Positions 1-10,858 of a DNA stretch of 64,000 bases are shown here, one piece after another; the first letter of the stretch is position 1; every line of letters begins with the position of its first letter. The stretch spans positions 51,003,087 to 51,067,086 of the forward strand of contig OZ022508.1 in assembly GCA_963989385.1 (NCBI GenBank). The letters run 5' to 3'. Position numbers and translations under genes: made by a program. The notes below the pieces were generated by a model. That model was not told the DNA's origin, did no database searches, and saw nothing but the letters and a program-made list of their open reading frames with translations. The stretch is from Ctena decussata (Eukaryota > Mollusca > Bivalvia > Lucinida > Lucinidae).

Positions 1-596
1 AGGGAATGTAATTCGACCATAATGACATGGATCAAAGTTCCGTTTCCTTTATGCACATGTTCGATGCATGACTGAACTGTGTTACAAGTTTCAACTTCCT
101 GCATTAAATACTGTAGAAGGAGTGGTGGAGACACAAACAGTACTACAAATGTGAAATATGGTCAAAATATTTATCGTATTCAAGCGGACATAATTCTGCA
201 ATAAAAACATTAATCAAAATTTTGTTTCCTTTATGTACATGTTCAATGCATGTCTGAACTGTGTTGCAAGATTCAACTCCCTACATTAAATACTGTAGGA
301 GGAGTTGCGGAGACAAGAAAGGTACTCAAATGTGAAATATGGTCATAATATGTAAATTATTCAAGGGGACATAATTCTGCAATAAAGATCTTAATCAAAG
401 TTCTGTTTCCTTTATGCACATGTTCAATGCATGTCTGAACTGTGTTGCAAGTTTCATCTTCCTGCATCAAATACTGTAGGAGGAGTTGCGGAGACAAGAA
501 CAGTACTACAAAGTGTGACGGACGTACGGACGGACGTATGGACGGACAAGGGTAAAACTATATGCCCCTCTCCACTTCGTGGCGGGGGCATAAAAA
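1..596 (+). mobile_element. Pearl-like non-autonomous element, 3' part
   Basis: Three imperfect tandem monomers of about 181 bp are visible: the phrase TTTCCTTTATGCACATGTTC recurs near 46, 227 and 408 with small changes. The array runs into a GGAC-rich microsatellite at about 522-547. It ends in a C-rich/G-rich hairpin at about 563-590 (TGCCCC...GGGGGCA) followed by TAAAAA. Core repeats, a GGAC microsatellite and a terminal hairpin match the published architecture of bivalve pearl elements, now usually grouped with non-autonomous Helitrons. The left end lies outside the window. There is no coding capacity. Confidence 0.65.
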
Positions 597-689
597 GAAT
601 TCAAGAGTTCAGCTTTCTGAACGTCTGAAGATAACAGCGATCCGTCCTGAGATTCGAGATCTGCTATACGGGTCTTTGACTTAAACTGA

Positions 690-1882
690 CTTCGGACATA
701 ATTATGAAAGGACTAAGGATCAGATCTGAGGTTGTCAGCCAGCTCTCGTTCAAAGTTTCACTTTGCGACACGACACGATCCTGTAGCCATGTTGCGTTTT
801 TCACAGTATTTTTGCCAATTCTGTTCTGTTTTGCAGAATTTCCATTTTTGATAAGCTGTCTTTTTTTCAGCACATGCAATCACCGCGTCTCTATTTAGCC
901 AAGGACGCTTCTTGGCCTTTTGCGAGGGCTTCACTAACGGAACATTATCACTAACTAGAGAACTGATAGTAGAATGAAAGTCATTCCAGTATACATTTAT
1001 GTCCTGGTCACTGATTTCTCCCCAGTCTACACTTTTTAGGCTATTTCTCATAGCATTACACTCACCTTTAAAAAATGTTCGACCGCGGTTCATCACTCTG
1101 CTTAAAATCTGTATAGCATGTATATTTAAAAAAAAAGACTCGTATGATCACTGGCACCGATCGGGGGCAAATAGTCGAGATCGTTCACCATGTTTGCTTT
1201 ATTAGAAAATATCTAATCCAGCCTCGAAGGTGATTGTCCCATGCGAAATCTTGTATTCTCTGATACATGCTAGTACAAGAAAGTATCTTTCACACTCTCC
1301 AGGAAAAGCGAAGAACAGTGGTCGTGAGCTTCTGTGGACTGCTGCAATTTCCAGTCAATAGTCCAATAATTAAAGTCGCCCATGATGAGTGTATGGGAGG
1401 TATTAAGGTCAGTGGCTTCCTTGAAAAGACGGTTCGAGTTAGTGTTATTGTCCTTAGTTGAAGAAAGGCTCCGATAAATATTCCCAACCAGTAGGCTATC
1501 AGATCCTTTCAGCTTAATCTTAAGCCAGATAGATTCTTCAAACATATGATTATTCAGAGTATCTACACTTAGTACACGTAAATCGTTTTTAAAATATATA
1601 ATCACACCTCTCCCTTCTGACGTCGAGCGAATAACGTGATCATATCCATCAATGTTTACTTCTTTAGCGGATAATTTTTTCTGGTCTTTTCCTCTTGGGA
1701 AGAATCTCATTAAATACCATCAGATCTGGATCTTTCTCATTAATGATAATAGAAAATTCATCAGTTTTGTTTAATAATCCGCTATCCACATCGGCATATA
1801 AAAAGGACCTGTCCTCTCTATTTACAGAAGTAAAACGGTTAAAAATGGAATCACATGAGTTAATCGCGAAAGTCACTGCCAC
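690..1882 (-). pseudogene. LINE ORF2 endonuclease and linker, broken
   Basis: The endonuclease would nick target DNA for target-primed reverse transcription. In three shifted pieces I see the N-terminal block (SGLLNKTDEFSIIINEKDPD then NEILPK, where the catalytic Glu lies), then RGVIIYFKNDL and the GDFNYWTIDW block with the Asp/Asn pair, then a region corresponding to the SDH motif near 1170-1210 in another frame. The piece at 1096-758 is the linker that precedes reverse transcriptase (KKRPWLNRDAV, a wording common to these LINEs). No FADD/YADD motif follows. Frame breaks lie near 1700, between about 1100 and 1270, and near 770. Confidence 0.65.
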
Positions 1883-2868
1883 TCGGCCGAGGCCTCAAAG
1901 GCACGACCTTCCTGTGACGGATTACTACCTCTTCACCATTGGCCTGGCGTTCACTCTTCGCTTTCTTGAGTGCAGCGCTCTGTTCTCTCTGCTCAGGAGT
2001 TAAATCTTTGGCTATAATAATTTCACGGAGGGATTCGTCCTCTAGATTCACAATTCTGTTGGAGTAAGTAGGTTGCGCCTCTGCTCTTTGGAGTTCAGAA
2101 CAACTTTCACGGGGGCACAGAGGGGTTGTCATCTGCTGGCTTTTTTGCCTGTTTCTTATAATCCTAAAACAAGTCTTAATGCTCAGATTGCCCTCGTCTG
2201 GGCAGACGGCTTTAAAGAGATCCTGCAGTTTACTAATGGCATGGTCCTTCCTCTCTGCCGCCTGTTTCGCTGTACTCATAGGTAACTTGAAAACGATAAT
2301 GTTATTTGCTCTGACTTTTCGCTCCTCCCTTCCTCTAAGCTGGGCGTCCACGATCAATTTCACTTCATCCGCAATAGTGTCCGTTACTGAGACTGCAATG
2401 CTCTCTTTTACTTTGTCTACCTCCTCTTGAACAGTTACTTTCATTTTTTTTCATTAAGGGATGAAAGCTCACCCTCCACTCTTTTAACCTTCTCTCATTT
2501 TCATCTTTCATTTCTAACAATGTCTTATATATGCTCTTCAAGTCTGCCTTTGTAGCCTTGCACGATTTACATTTCCAATCCAACGGGACCTCTTCACCAT
2601 GCTTTACAAGCTCTGTGTACAGAGATGCTGGAATTCCACTGCAGGCCAGGCACACCCAGCCTGCGCAATTATCACATTTCATTGCGGGTGAAGAATTGTC
2701 AATTTTGGTCTTACCTCCGGAGCTGGCACTTTTCGAGCGGCTTTTCCTCGAATTAGACGCCATTTTGAATGTGTCACGTGATATCACTAAATTTAGCGAC
2801 AAGGGCAAGAACTCACGGAAATAGCAAAAAAGTAGTCCGTACGGTTTAAAAACCTTCATGTAATACAC
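1860..2868 (-). pseudogene. LINE ORF1 with PHD finger, frameshifted
   Basis: ORF1 proteins of CR1-type LINEs bind element RNA in the cytoplasmic ribonucleoprotein. The first part (2868-2365 frame) has a zinc finger of the PHD type: CDNCAGWVCLAC, then a WKCKSC pair about 25 residues on. A charged helical stretch with coiled-coil character follows. The frame then breaks at a run of eight T (plus strand, about 2445-2452). The second part (2444-1860 frame) continues with NNIIVFKLP, an RRM-like strand found in LINE ORF1 proteins, and a Glu/Lys-rich tail containing DLTPEQREQSAALKKAKSE. The A/T-run indel explains the overlap of the two frames. The start Met of the upstream frame is not certain; a Met at about residue 36 (MASNSRK...) is the more likely start. 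Confidence 0.7.
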
Positions 2869-4030
2869 CAGTAGTTGAGTTATGGGAGAGAATCCAGTCC
2901 ACGGGATGATTCGTATTCACTGATATCCAAACTAGCTTCTTTGCAGGCCTACATTATCAAAAGAGCCGAATTTCCAATTTGCCGACGAGTGCCGACGAGC
3001 GCTCCCTTCCCTTCCGTCTGCCAGATGAAAATCGGGAATAAATCAGAAAGTAAATTCAAACTAGTGGATTAACACTTCCATCCCGGTTGACTATTGATTA
3101 ATAGACCAATTAGACAATAAAAGACAATGTTTTAAAACTAAAAACACCAAATATCCTGTAAATTATTTATTGAATCGGTCTGGCTAGAAATTCACGTCCG
3201 CCATCTTCCGCGGAGGGATACAAATAATGCTATTGGCAAATGCCACGTTTTGAAAAAGACCGGCTGTTGTCATAAAAAGCGGTTGTAAACAAAAGAATCA
3301 ACATTTAAAGCATATTAAAATACTGAAATGAGGATAACCCATTCGACAAAAAAGAGAACTAAAAGAGATACGGTAAGTAACATTGGTAAAACCTCGGAAA
3401 TAATCTGCACACGTTAATGGCATAAAACGATGATCAGTCTAATAGTCGCTTAAGGATCTGGGAACCAGACACACTTCCGTTGATTCGAAAATGTCGAGTG
3501 AGAAACCTTAAGTTTATACTAACTATTTATATTCGTAACGTTGGATTCTGTAATCAGGTGTCTATGCAGAAATATCCAATTAACGGATAAAACAATGTGC
3601 CACATGCACTGAAAAAATGAAGAAACCCCTCTGGTTTGCAATACTATATTGTTGAGTCAGCTTAGCAGCTGTTTTTTTCTTCTTGATCTTATGTTGCACT
3701 TTACTAAATTATACAGAATATTCATTAAATATACATTGCATTTGTACAGAATATAAATGTCAATGAAGCATAGAATGTCAGATCTATTTTTTACATCATT
3801 TCTTTCTAACTTGGAGGGTTTTCTATATGGAGCTTTTGTCAGTTATTGATCCCCCGTAGCGAAAACTTTTGCTGCTTTATATTGCGAAGCAAACCAAGAA
3901 CCAAGAGTTTGTTTAATTATCCCCCTTTTTGAATCCTTTGCGACCCCAGAGTACCTCAGTACCTTGTATCTGTTAATTTATAACCAACGCTTTTTCTAAA
4001 ACTTAGAAAGAAACATTTCATGCCTTTTGA
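2869..4030. other. No recognisable gene
   Basis: AT-rich sequence with no coding signal I trust. The part next to 2869 may include the 5' UTR of the minus-strand LINE: a CCGCCATCTT motif (YY1-like) lies at about 3202-3211, and such sites occur in LINE promoters. That link is speculative. Confidence 0.4.
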
Positions 4031-4033
4031 AAG

Positions 4034-4136
4034 AGTGTGTGTGTTGTGGTGTGTGTGTGTGTGTGTGTGTGTGGGGGGGGGGCAATTTCGCAGAATTTTT
4101 CACCTCTAAATAGGTTATTAAACCCCCCCCCCCCCT
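4034..4136. repeat. GT microsatellite with G-run and C-run
   Basis: Alternating GT/TG from about 4034 to 4072 passes directly into a run of about ten G. A run of about thirteen C lies at 4123-4135. Simple sequence only; homopolymer lengths may be unreliable in assembly. Confidence 0.9.
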
Positions 4137-4517
4137 TTACCATTTTATGTTAACTGTTAACTTTTGGTTGACAGTTTCTGTACTATTGTACAATCAAATC
4201 AAATTAGTTGCATACAGTGCTGTTCTTGGTTACTTTTTGAAGCAAGGCTTTTTGGTCGGATTTCCCCCCTTTTTTACCCCTTTTGGGACCCTTATATTAC
4301 ATATAAGTACAATAAGCGAGCACCTTGTTGCCATATTTAGTATCTGTTAACTTAAGACATGTTTTCACTATCAGTTAAATGGAAAAAAGTAAGGAGTTTC
4401 ACAACTTTACGAAGAAAATTAATTCTTAGATGGCAAATTGGCGTGTCATTATTCTTTTCCGAGCCTCATAAACTAATACACATCGTGGCTCAGTACTGTC
4501 CCTTGTAATCTTTATAT

Positions 4518-4527
4518 TGTGTAATGT
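4518..4527. repeat. Target-site duplication of RTE-like LINE, left copy
   Basis: TGTGTAATGT, identical to 6756-6765. It abuts the ATAGA-type tail of the minus-strand LINE. Confidence 0.75.
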
Positions 4528-6755
4528 CTATTCTATTCTATTCTATCCCATAACCTTACTAGGTCGTCGGGGCACCACAGCTGACTTCAAAACAATCCCT
4601 TTCCACCTTGTCCTGTCTTCAGCTGCCCTAGTTGAGCTGGCAAAATCCATTCCAGTCCACTCCTTGATATTGTCTTCCCACCTCTTCTTCTGTCTACCTC
4701 TTCTTCTTTTTCCTTTCACTGTGCCCTGGAGAATTGTCTTTGCTAAACCAGAAGACCTTGAGACGTGGCCAAACCACCTTAGTTTCCGTTTCTTGACCAG
4801 CGTCAGGAGTCCATCATATTCTCCAATGGCTGCTTGGATCTTCCTGCGAACCTCCTCATTGGTCATATGGTCCTTGTACGAAATGTTCAGTAACCTTCGG
4901 TAGCATCTCATCTCAAAGGCCTGCGTTCTTTTCTCTAACTCTGCTGTCAAGGTCCATGATTCACAGGCATACAGAAATATGGAAATGACAAGGGAGCGCA
5001 TAAGTGTCACCTTTGATCCAAGAGATATGTTGTTATCTCTCCAAATTGGTTTCAGCTTTGCAAGAGCTGAAGTGGCTTGTGCTATCCTTGAGAGAACCTC
5101 CTGTTTTGAGCCATCATCTGAGACAACTGCTCCAAGGTATTTGAAGCTGCTTACAGTACCCAGCTTCTGCCCCTTTACCTTGATCTCCCTCTGGATGCCA
5201 TCTGCGCTGTTTGTCATAAGTTTGGTCTTCTCAGCACTGATCTCCATCTTATACCTTGTGCAGGTCTGGTCGAGACTTTCAACTAGAGCTTCTAGTTCCT
5301 GCTCTTCCTCAGCAAGAGCGTCTATGTCATCGGCAAACCGCAGGTTGGTAATATTTCTGCCGCCTATGCTAACCTTTCTGTCATGTTCTTCCAGAGCATC
5401 GGACATGATCCGTTCGAGAAAAATGTTGAAGAGGGTGGGTGACAGAAGACATCCTTGTCTTACTCCAACTGTTGTTCTGAACCATTCTCCTGTGCTGCCA
5501 TTTATCAGGACTGCACTTGTAGCCTTGTCGTATAGCTGCTCAATGGTGCGAACTAGGTTTGCATTGATATTGTACTTCCTCATGGTGGCCCATAAGGCTG
5601 CATGCCATACCCTGTCAAAGGCTTTTTTGAAATCAATGAAGACATGGTACAGATTCTGCTGATGTTGGAGATACTTTTCACACAGGATTCTAAGGTTGAA
5701 GATCTGTTCTGTGGTGCTCCTTCCTGCTCGGAACCCAGCCTGTTCCTCAGCGATTATCTCTTCGGCTTGTGGCTTAAGCCTGTTCAAGATAACTTTCAGC
5801 ATGACTTTGCTTGAATGACTGATGAGGCTGATGGTTCTGTAGTTCTGGCAGAGCTGTAGGTTGCCCTTTCTAGGGAGAGTAATAATCAGCGACTGAGTCC
5901 ATGGGGTAGGCCATTCTCCTGTTCTCCAGATCCTGTTACAGATATCTGTTAAAACATCAATCATGGTCTCCCCTCCAGCTTGAACAAGTTCTGCTGGTAT
6001 ATTATCAACTCCGGCAGATTTTCCCTTCTTCAGTGCTGCTACTGCAATCTCAACTTCCTCACGAAGGATCGGTTGTTGATCTTCATCTGGGGGCTGACTG
6101 CAGTCCAGAACCGTATTGTCACCATCAGTCTCATGGTTGTATAATTCTGAGCAATATTCTGTCCATCTGCTGAGAATCTCTTGTTCTTCTGTAAGGCATT
6201 TCCCAGACTTGTCCTGGATAGTTGTGGATCTACCCTGTTTCTCTGAAGTTAGATCCTTCACCAGCTGGTATGCTTTCTTGCTGTTGTTTTTGTTCAGGCA
6301 AGTTTCGATCTCCTCGCACTGACTAGCTATCCAGTCCTCCTTCGCTTTCTTCACTGCCTTCTGAATTCTCTTGTTTGCTTCCCTGTATTCTTCTGCTCCT
6401 CCTGCTTTATACCTCTTCTTCTTCAAATTTCTTCTCTCATCACAGAGGTCGAGAACATCTCTAGTGACCCATGGCTTTTTCCTGCGACGTTCCTTCCCAA
6501 GTATCTCACCGGCTGCATCAGTCACTACTGTGTTGTAGGTGGTAATCATGGTATCTATGTCCATGTCATCATCCCTCAGACCAATGAGTGGTGCAAATTT
6601 TCTACCTATTGTTGCTTGAAAAGTGCATGCCACCTCTGGGTCCCTTAGCTTCTCAAGATCAAACTTAAGTCTTGGCTGGGTTGGCTTTCTAGCCTTCTTC
6701 AGACGAACTCGGAAGGTCATCATGACCAGGTCATGGTCACTTCCCATGTCTTACA
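4528..6755 (-). mobile_element. RTE-like LINE, 5'-truncated insertion
   Basis: A minus-strand element that begins abruptly inside the endonuclease domain (5' truncation at about 6747-6755) and ends about 15 bp after its stop codon in a short pentamer tail, (ATAGA)n on the minus strand (4528-4547). A 10-bp direct repeat flanks it. Short tandem-repeat tails rather than long poly(A) are typical of RTE-clade LINEs. Six or so bases at the 5' junction belong neither to the element nor to the duplication, as often left by target-primed reverse transcription. The second copy at 14299-17510 shows the missing upstream part and is very similar throughout the shared coding region. Confidence 0.85.
4543..6747 (-). 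CDS. RTE-like LINE ORF2 fragment: reverse transcriptase, 734 codons open
   Basis: Encodes the reverse transcriptase that copies LINE RNA at a nicked chromosomal site. The frame starts at GSDHDLVMMTF, the last endonuclease motif, so almost the whole endonuclease is missing and the first Met is an internal residue. A Lys-rich linker follows (KKPWVTRDVLDL), then RT blocks with VRQGCLLSPTLFNIFLERI at about residues 430-450 and the catalytic RFADDIDAL at about 470. Next come EKTKLMTNS and FKYLGAVVSDDGS, and a C-terminal region with YACESWTLTAE, FEMRCYRRLLNISY and a basic KGKRRRGRQKKRWEDN. No stop or frameshift occurs over 2.2 kb, which suggests a young insertion. Clade assignment to RTE/BovB relatives rests on this C-terminal wording and, in the second copy, on a CFDP2-like endonuclease. 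Without an endonuclease it is not autonomous. Confidence 0.85.
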   Translation of the reverse strand: MGSDHDLVMMTFRVRLKKARKPTQPRLKFDLEKLRDPEVACTFQATIGRKFAPLIGLRDDDMDIDTMITTYNTVVTDAAGEILGKERRRKKPWVTRDVLDLCDERRNLKKKRYKAGGAEEYREANKRIQKAVKKAKEDWIASQCEEIETCLNKNNSKKAYQLVKDLTSEKQGRSTTIQDKSGKCLTEEQEILSRWTEYCSELYNHETDGDNTVLDCSQPPDEDQQPILREEVEIAVAALKKGKSAGVDNIPAELVQAGGETMIDVLTDICNRIWRTGEWPTPWTQSLIITLPRKGNLQLCQNYRTISLISHSSKVMLKVILNRLKPQAEEIIAEEQAGFRAGRSTTEQIFNLRILCEKYLQHQQNLYHVFIDFKKAFDRVWHAALWATMRKYNINANLVRTIEQLYDKATSAVLINGSTGEWFRTTVGVRQGCLLSPTLFNIFLERIMSDALEEHDRKVSIGGRNITNLRFADDIDALAEEEQELEALVESLDQTCTRYKMEISAEKTKLMTNSADGIQREIKVKGQKLGTVSSFKYLGAVVSDDGSKQEVLSRIAQATSALAKLKPIWRDNNISLGSKVTLMRSLVISIFLYACESWTLTAELEKRTQAFEMRCYRRLLNISYKDHMTNEEVRRKIQAAIGEYDGLLTLVKKRKLRWFGHVSRSSGLAKTILQGTVKGKRRRGRQKKRWEDNIKEWTGMDFASSTRAAEDRTRWKGIVLKSAVVPRRPSKVMG

Positions 6756-6765
6756 TGTGTAATGT
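6756..6765. repeat. Target-site duplication of RTE-like LINE, right copy
   Basis: TGTGTAATGT, matching 4518-4527 exactly and located just outside the truncated 5' end of the LINE. Confidence 0.75.
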
Positions 6766-7741
6766 AAGTCTGCTATTTCTAAAACAATTAGACATGTGAT
6801 TAATGCTGCATGGCACTGTTTGAGGGCATAATATGTGATTTTTTAACAGTTTTCGTGTCTTTTGGAACGGGATGTTGATTGTTTCCATGGAAACGGTCAG
6901 AAGGAGGTAACTTTCCGAGCATGTCTCTTCAGTTCATTATACTTGAGGTCCTTCTCTAATTTCTTGCACTATGCAGATATGTCAGAGTGACCCCGCGAAA
7001 GCACATGAAGGCCTTAAAACGCCTTAAAATGGGGGTTTCGAAACCTGGATATCCCACCCATCATTAACACCCAGTAGCAATTCTAAAGAAATTATAAAAC
7101 TGTTATATTATTTTACCCTCAAACTAATATTGATCTATATTTCTTCAATCAATACAGTTTTAGATGAAAGTTTACCTCATTTAGGCAATATTCAAGTTGA
7201 AAAGTGCATTTTTTTCCATTTATTTTTTTTGTCACTTTAATGGCAAAATCTTTGGAGGCTGTTACCATGGCAAGGGGCATGCAGCAGAAGGAACTACATA
7301 TCAATTACTTGGTTTCGTGGGACAATACACAAGTTTTATTCAAATCAATGACTATGCGTTCCAAATTTTGGTTGGTGGTTACAGAGAATTGCTATTAAGT
7401 ATTCAATGCTGTATACAAAAAGAAGGAGACCAGCCTAATAGGATGAAACCGTTTAAGGAAACGTGTCTGATGTGTGATATCTGTTAGAAAAAAAATTCAG
7501 CTGCTGACAGCTCTTTATTCAAAAGCTATTTAAAGCTATTTAAAAGTTATGGTTCATTCACGCTGCACATGTTCTTCGTTGTAAGTGGGATTTTAGATAT
7601 GCTAGTTGTGAGAACTCAGATTACACAAATTTTGAAACCATGAAATGTCTTACTGGTGTTCAGTCCCGTCTTGCATTTTCCACTCCTGCATTTATGTGGC
7701 CGTTTTTGGATCTTCTCAATAAAACTGAGCTTAGTTTCTGG
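6766..7741. other. No recognisable gene
   Basis: AT-rich DNA. Open frames at 7197-7487 and 7204-7398 overlap each other and have no recognisable domain, splice context or codon bias; I treat them as chance. Confidence 0.4.
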
Positions 7742-8141
7742 AAGAGCATAACTGAAACCCATGTTCGTAAGAGCATAACTGAAACCCTTGTTCGTAAGAG
7801 CATAACTGAAATCCTTGTTCGTAAGAGCATAACTGAAACCCTTGTTCGTAAGAGCATAACTGAAATCCTTGTTCGTAAGAGCATAACTGAAATCCTTGTT
7901 CGTAAGAGCATAACTGAAACCCTTGTTCGTAAGAGCATAACTGAAATCCTTGTTCGTAAGAGCATAACTGAAACCTTTGTTCGTAAGAGCATAACTGAAA
8001 TCCTTGTTCGTAAAAGCATAACTGAAACCCTTGTTCGTAAGAGCATAACTGAAACCCTTGTTCGTAAGAGCATAACTGAAACCCTTGTTCGTAAGAGCAT
8101 AACTGAAACCCTTGTTCGTAAGAGCATAACTGAAATCCTTG
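7742..8141 (+). repeat. 27-bp minisatellite, about 15 copies
   Basis: Fifteen near-identical units (AAGAGCATAACTGAAACCCT then TGTTCGT), the last one incomplete, vary mainly at one position (ACC or ATC). Since 27 is divisible by three and the unit lacks stops in three of the six frames, long open frames appear on both strands (for example KSITETLVR repeated on plus). This is a property of the repeat and not evidence for a protein. No spacers separate the units, so it is not a CRISPR array. Confidence 0.92.
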
Positions 8142-8659
8142 ACAAGACGTAACTATCAATTATTGAATTAACCGCCTCCACCAAAAGCATCCATTTTCTT
8201 CATTGCCTAGATGTTAGAATTACGAAATCTGGGGTTGCATTCGTTGCATATGTTGAATGCAAGACCAGTGTAAACAGAATCAGGCTTCAGTTTCATGTCA
8301 ACAATTCGACAAATTATCGCAGGAGTATTTATACATCACGGTGGGTTGTCATAAAGCCATTTTTCGGAAGAAACCTGCGTTATCTGTACTTTACGGAAGG
8401 ACAAACGACACCTTTGCGGGAAATTTGAATGGTAGTCATGTAAGTCCGCTTATTAATCTGAAATAGATGACGGAATTCGAAAATTATTGATGCTACGGTC
8501 CATCTAAATAATTAAACTTTATTTCAAAGACAAATACTTACTACCAGCCGCATCGCAAAACTGTTTTCGTCCATTTTTGTCTTGCCAGAGCAAAGCACGA
8601 CACATTTTGCTCTTAAAGGCACTATCCAACCTCGTTTGCACTAATCTGTGGCTGTAGCA
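8142..8659. other. No recognisable gene
   Basis: No domain, repeat or splice pattern that I can support between the minisatellite and the MITE. Confidence 0.35.
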
Positions 8660-9445
8660 TATATACTACTCGACAAAAGTTTAGCATATTTCAGTTTCGC
8701 GGTGGTTCTGGTACACATCGTGCCGAAAAATTGCAAAATACATGTATTTAACAATGATATAATTCGTTGACTTTGAAAGAGAGCTTACATAGGCATATTC
8801 CAGCTGACATTTTAACCCACACATATCATTTTTAAGAATTTTAGGATGTGTTATTGTCATGCATTTTTCTAGTAAAACATTTTTAAGTAATAATTTTCTG
8901 CCTTCAAAAAAGTCGTGCATAAAATTCGTGCTATGTCAGATAAGAGACCATGTAAATGATGTGTTTCATGAAAAGTTTGAAATCCCAGTATCAAAAAATA
9001 CCGATTTTCCATAAGACAAAAATAAAAAGAATTTATAGGAAAATTGCATTAACTGTCATTTTGGAAACAAGTTTACCTCTGACGTCTGAATTTGACACAA
9101 CATGACCACAATTAATGTATCACATTACAATTTAACGTTTTGTCTATAGACTATGCTAGTTTGGTGAAGATGAAGATAAATAAATTCGGTGATATTTTGG
9201 ACATAATTTTGAAAAGGGTCGAAAAGTGTTATTGAAATACAGTGGTCTTAACTTTTGGCAATATGTACCCAAACAACTGCTGAGTTCCAAAATTCCATTA
9301 CCTCAGCACCTTCCGATAACTTTATTACATCAGATAAGACCAATGACGACATATAAGAAGTCCTATGTACCTATGTATCAGTTAAATCAGCTACATGTAC
9401 TTAGTTCATCATTTATTATGCTAAACTTTTGGCGAGGAGTATATA
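8660..9445. mobile_element. Mariner-like MITE or decayed Tc1/mariner element
   Basis: Inverted termini of about 28 bp: left (8660-8687) contains ACAAAAGTTTAGCATA; right (9417-9445) contains TATGCTAAACTTTTGGCGAG. Both ends lie in TATATA, consistent with a TA target. The interior (about 730 bp) has only short frames, with no DD34-type transposase signature visible, so it is non-autonomous or heavily decayed. The superfamily is inferred from the TA target and terminal form only. Confidence 0.6.
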
Positions 9446-10858
9446 TTATGCTTAATTTTATTAAATGAAAGCAAAAAAATATTCACCTATGCGTTTAGCT
9501 CAATTTTTAAGTAACTGCGAGGGCTAGAGTCTTTAAACTTGCTCCAAAGATCTACTGAAAGCAGCAATGCATGTTGGGCCATGACCCATATTTCATGGTT
9601 GACTGAACACAGCATAAATACTCACCTATTGCGTTTTGCTTAGTTTCTAAGTAACCACGAGGGCTAGAATCTTTAAAATTGTCCCATGGATACGTCTGGG
9701 GAAGATCTACTGAAAGCGGTGATGCATGTTGGGCCATGACCTACATTTCACTGTTGACTGAACATAGAAAAAAAATCACCTGTTGTGTTAAGCTCAGTTT
9801 GTCTGTCAAGATCAACTGTAAGCAGCGATGCATATCAGGCCATGCTTAGTTTCTAAGTAACCGCAGGGGGTAGAGTCTCAAATTTGCCCAATTACTACGT
9901 CTTGGGGGGGGGGGTCTACTGAAAGCAGCGATGCATATCGGACCATGACCTATATTTCACGGTTGACTGAACATACTATAAATATTCATCTGTTTCGGTT
10001 AGCACAGTTTCTAAGTAAACGCAAGGGCTAGTGTCATCAACTTGCTCCACTGATACGGCTGGGGAAGGTCTACTGAAGGCAGCAATACATATCAGGCCAG
10101 CACCTATATTTGACGGTTGACTGGACGTATGTAAAAAATACATACATGCTGCGTTTAGCTCATTTTCTTAGTAAGCGCAAAGGCTAGAATCTCCAAACTT
10201 GCTTCATAGATATATCTGAAAGCAGCGAGGCATATTGAGCCCTAACCTTTAGTTCACGGTTAATTGAAAAAAAGAACAACTTACCTTTTGCATTCAGCTT
10301 AGTTTCGAAGAAACCGCAAGGACAATGAGTCTTCAAACTTGCTCCTTAGATACTGGAAAAGATCGACTGAAAGCAGCGATGCATATTGGGCCATGACATA
10401 TATTTCGCTGTTGATTAACCACATACAAAATATTCACCTGTTGCATTTAGCTCAGTTTCTTGGTTACCGCAAGGGCTAAAGTCTTCCAACTTGCTCCATA
10501 TTAACGTCTGGGGAATATCTTCTGAAAGCAGCTATGCATATTGGGCCATTACCTATATTTCACGGTTGATTAACCAAAGACAAAATATTCATCTGTTGCG
10601 TTTAGCACAGTTTCTTGGTAACCGTAAAGGCAAAGGTCTCAAGCTTGCGCCATATTTACGTCTGGGGAAGAACTTCTGAAAGCAGCTATGCATATCGGGC
10701 CATGACCTATATTTCACGGTTGATTGAACATAGAAATGATATTCATCTGTTGCGTTTAGCTCAGTTTCTAAGTAACTGCAAGGGCTAGGATCTTCAAACT
10801 TGTTCCATAAAGACGTCTGTGGAAGAGGAACTGTAAGCAGCGATGCATTACGGACAGT
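9446..10858 (+). repeat. Tandem array, about 155-bp unit, roughly ten copies
   Basis: The phrase GCATRTTGGGCCATGACCTA recurs with variation near 9567, 9723, 9828, 9931, 10083, 10220, 10380, 10537, 10689 and 10844. The usual spacing is 152-160 bp, with two shorter units of about 104 bp. Each unit also contains TTTAGCTCAGTTTCTAAGTA and CTACTGAAAGCAGC. The array runs straight into the pearl element and may be its 5' extension. Confidence 0.85.

Larger units (their letters stand above)
664..2868 (-). mobile_element. CR1-like LINE, 3'-deleted, degenerate
   Basis: Read on the minus strand from about 2868 down to about 690, this stretch encodes ORF1 (PHD finger, then an RNA-binding-like region) and then an apurinic-type endonuclease and the linker after it, all broken by frameshifts. 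The reverse transcriptase that should follow is absent; the sequence instead meets the pearl-like element near 600-660. LINE insertions are normally truncated at the 5' end, so loss of the 3' half points to a later deletion or replacement. The clade is inferred from domain order (PHD-ORF1, then endonuclease) and from ORF1 wording; a Jockey- or L2-related lineage is possible. Confidence 0.7.

Noticed and set aside
4979..5662. 227-codon plus-strand frame
   Set aside because: Antisense shadow of the reverse-transcriptase frame on the minus strand.
7742..8141. CRISPR-like regular repeats
   Set aside because: Units are directly contiguous without unique spacers, there are no cas genes, and the genome is clearly eukaryotic.
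7660..8190. Three long overlapping open frames on both strands
   Set aside because: All arise from a 27-bp tandem repeat with no stops in the relevant frames; no start context or domain.
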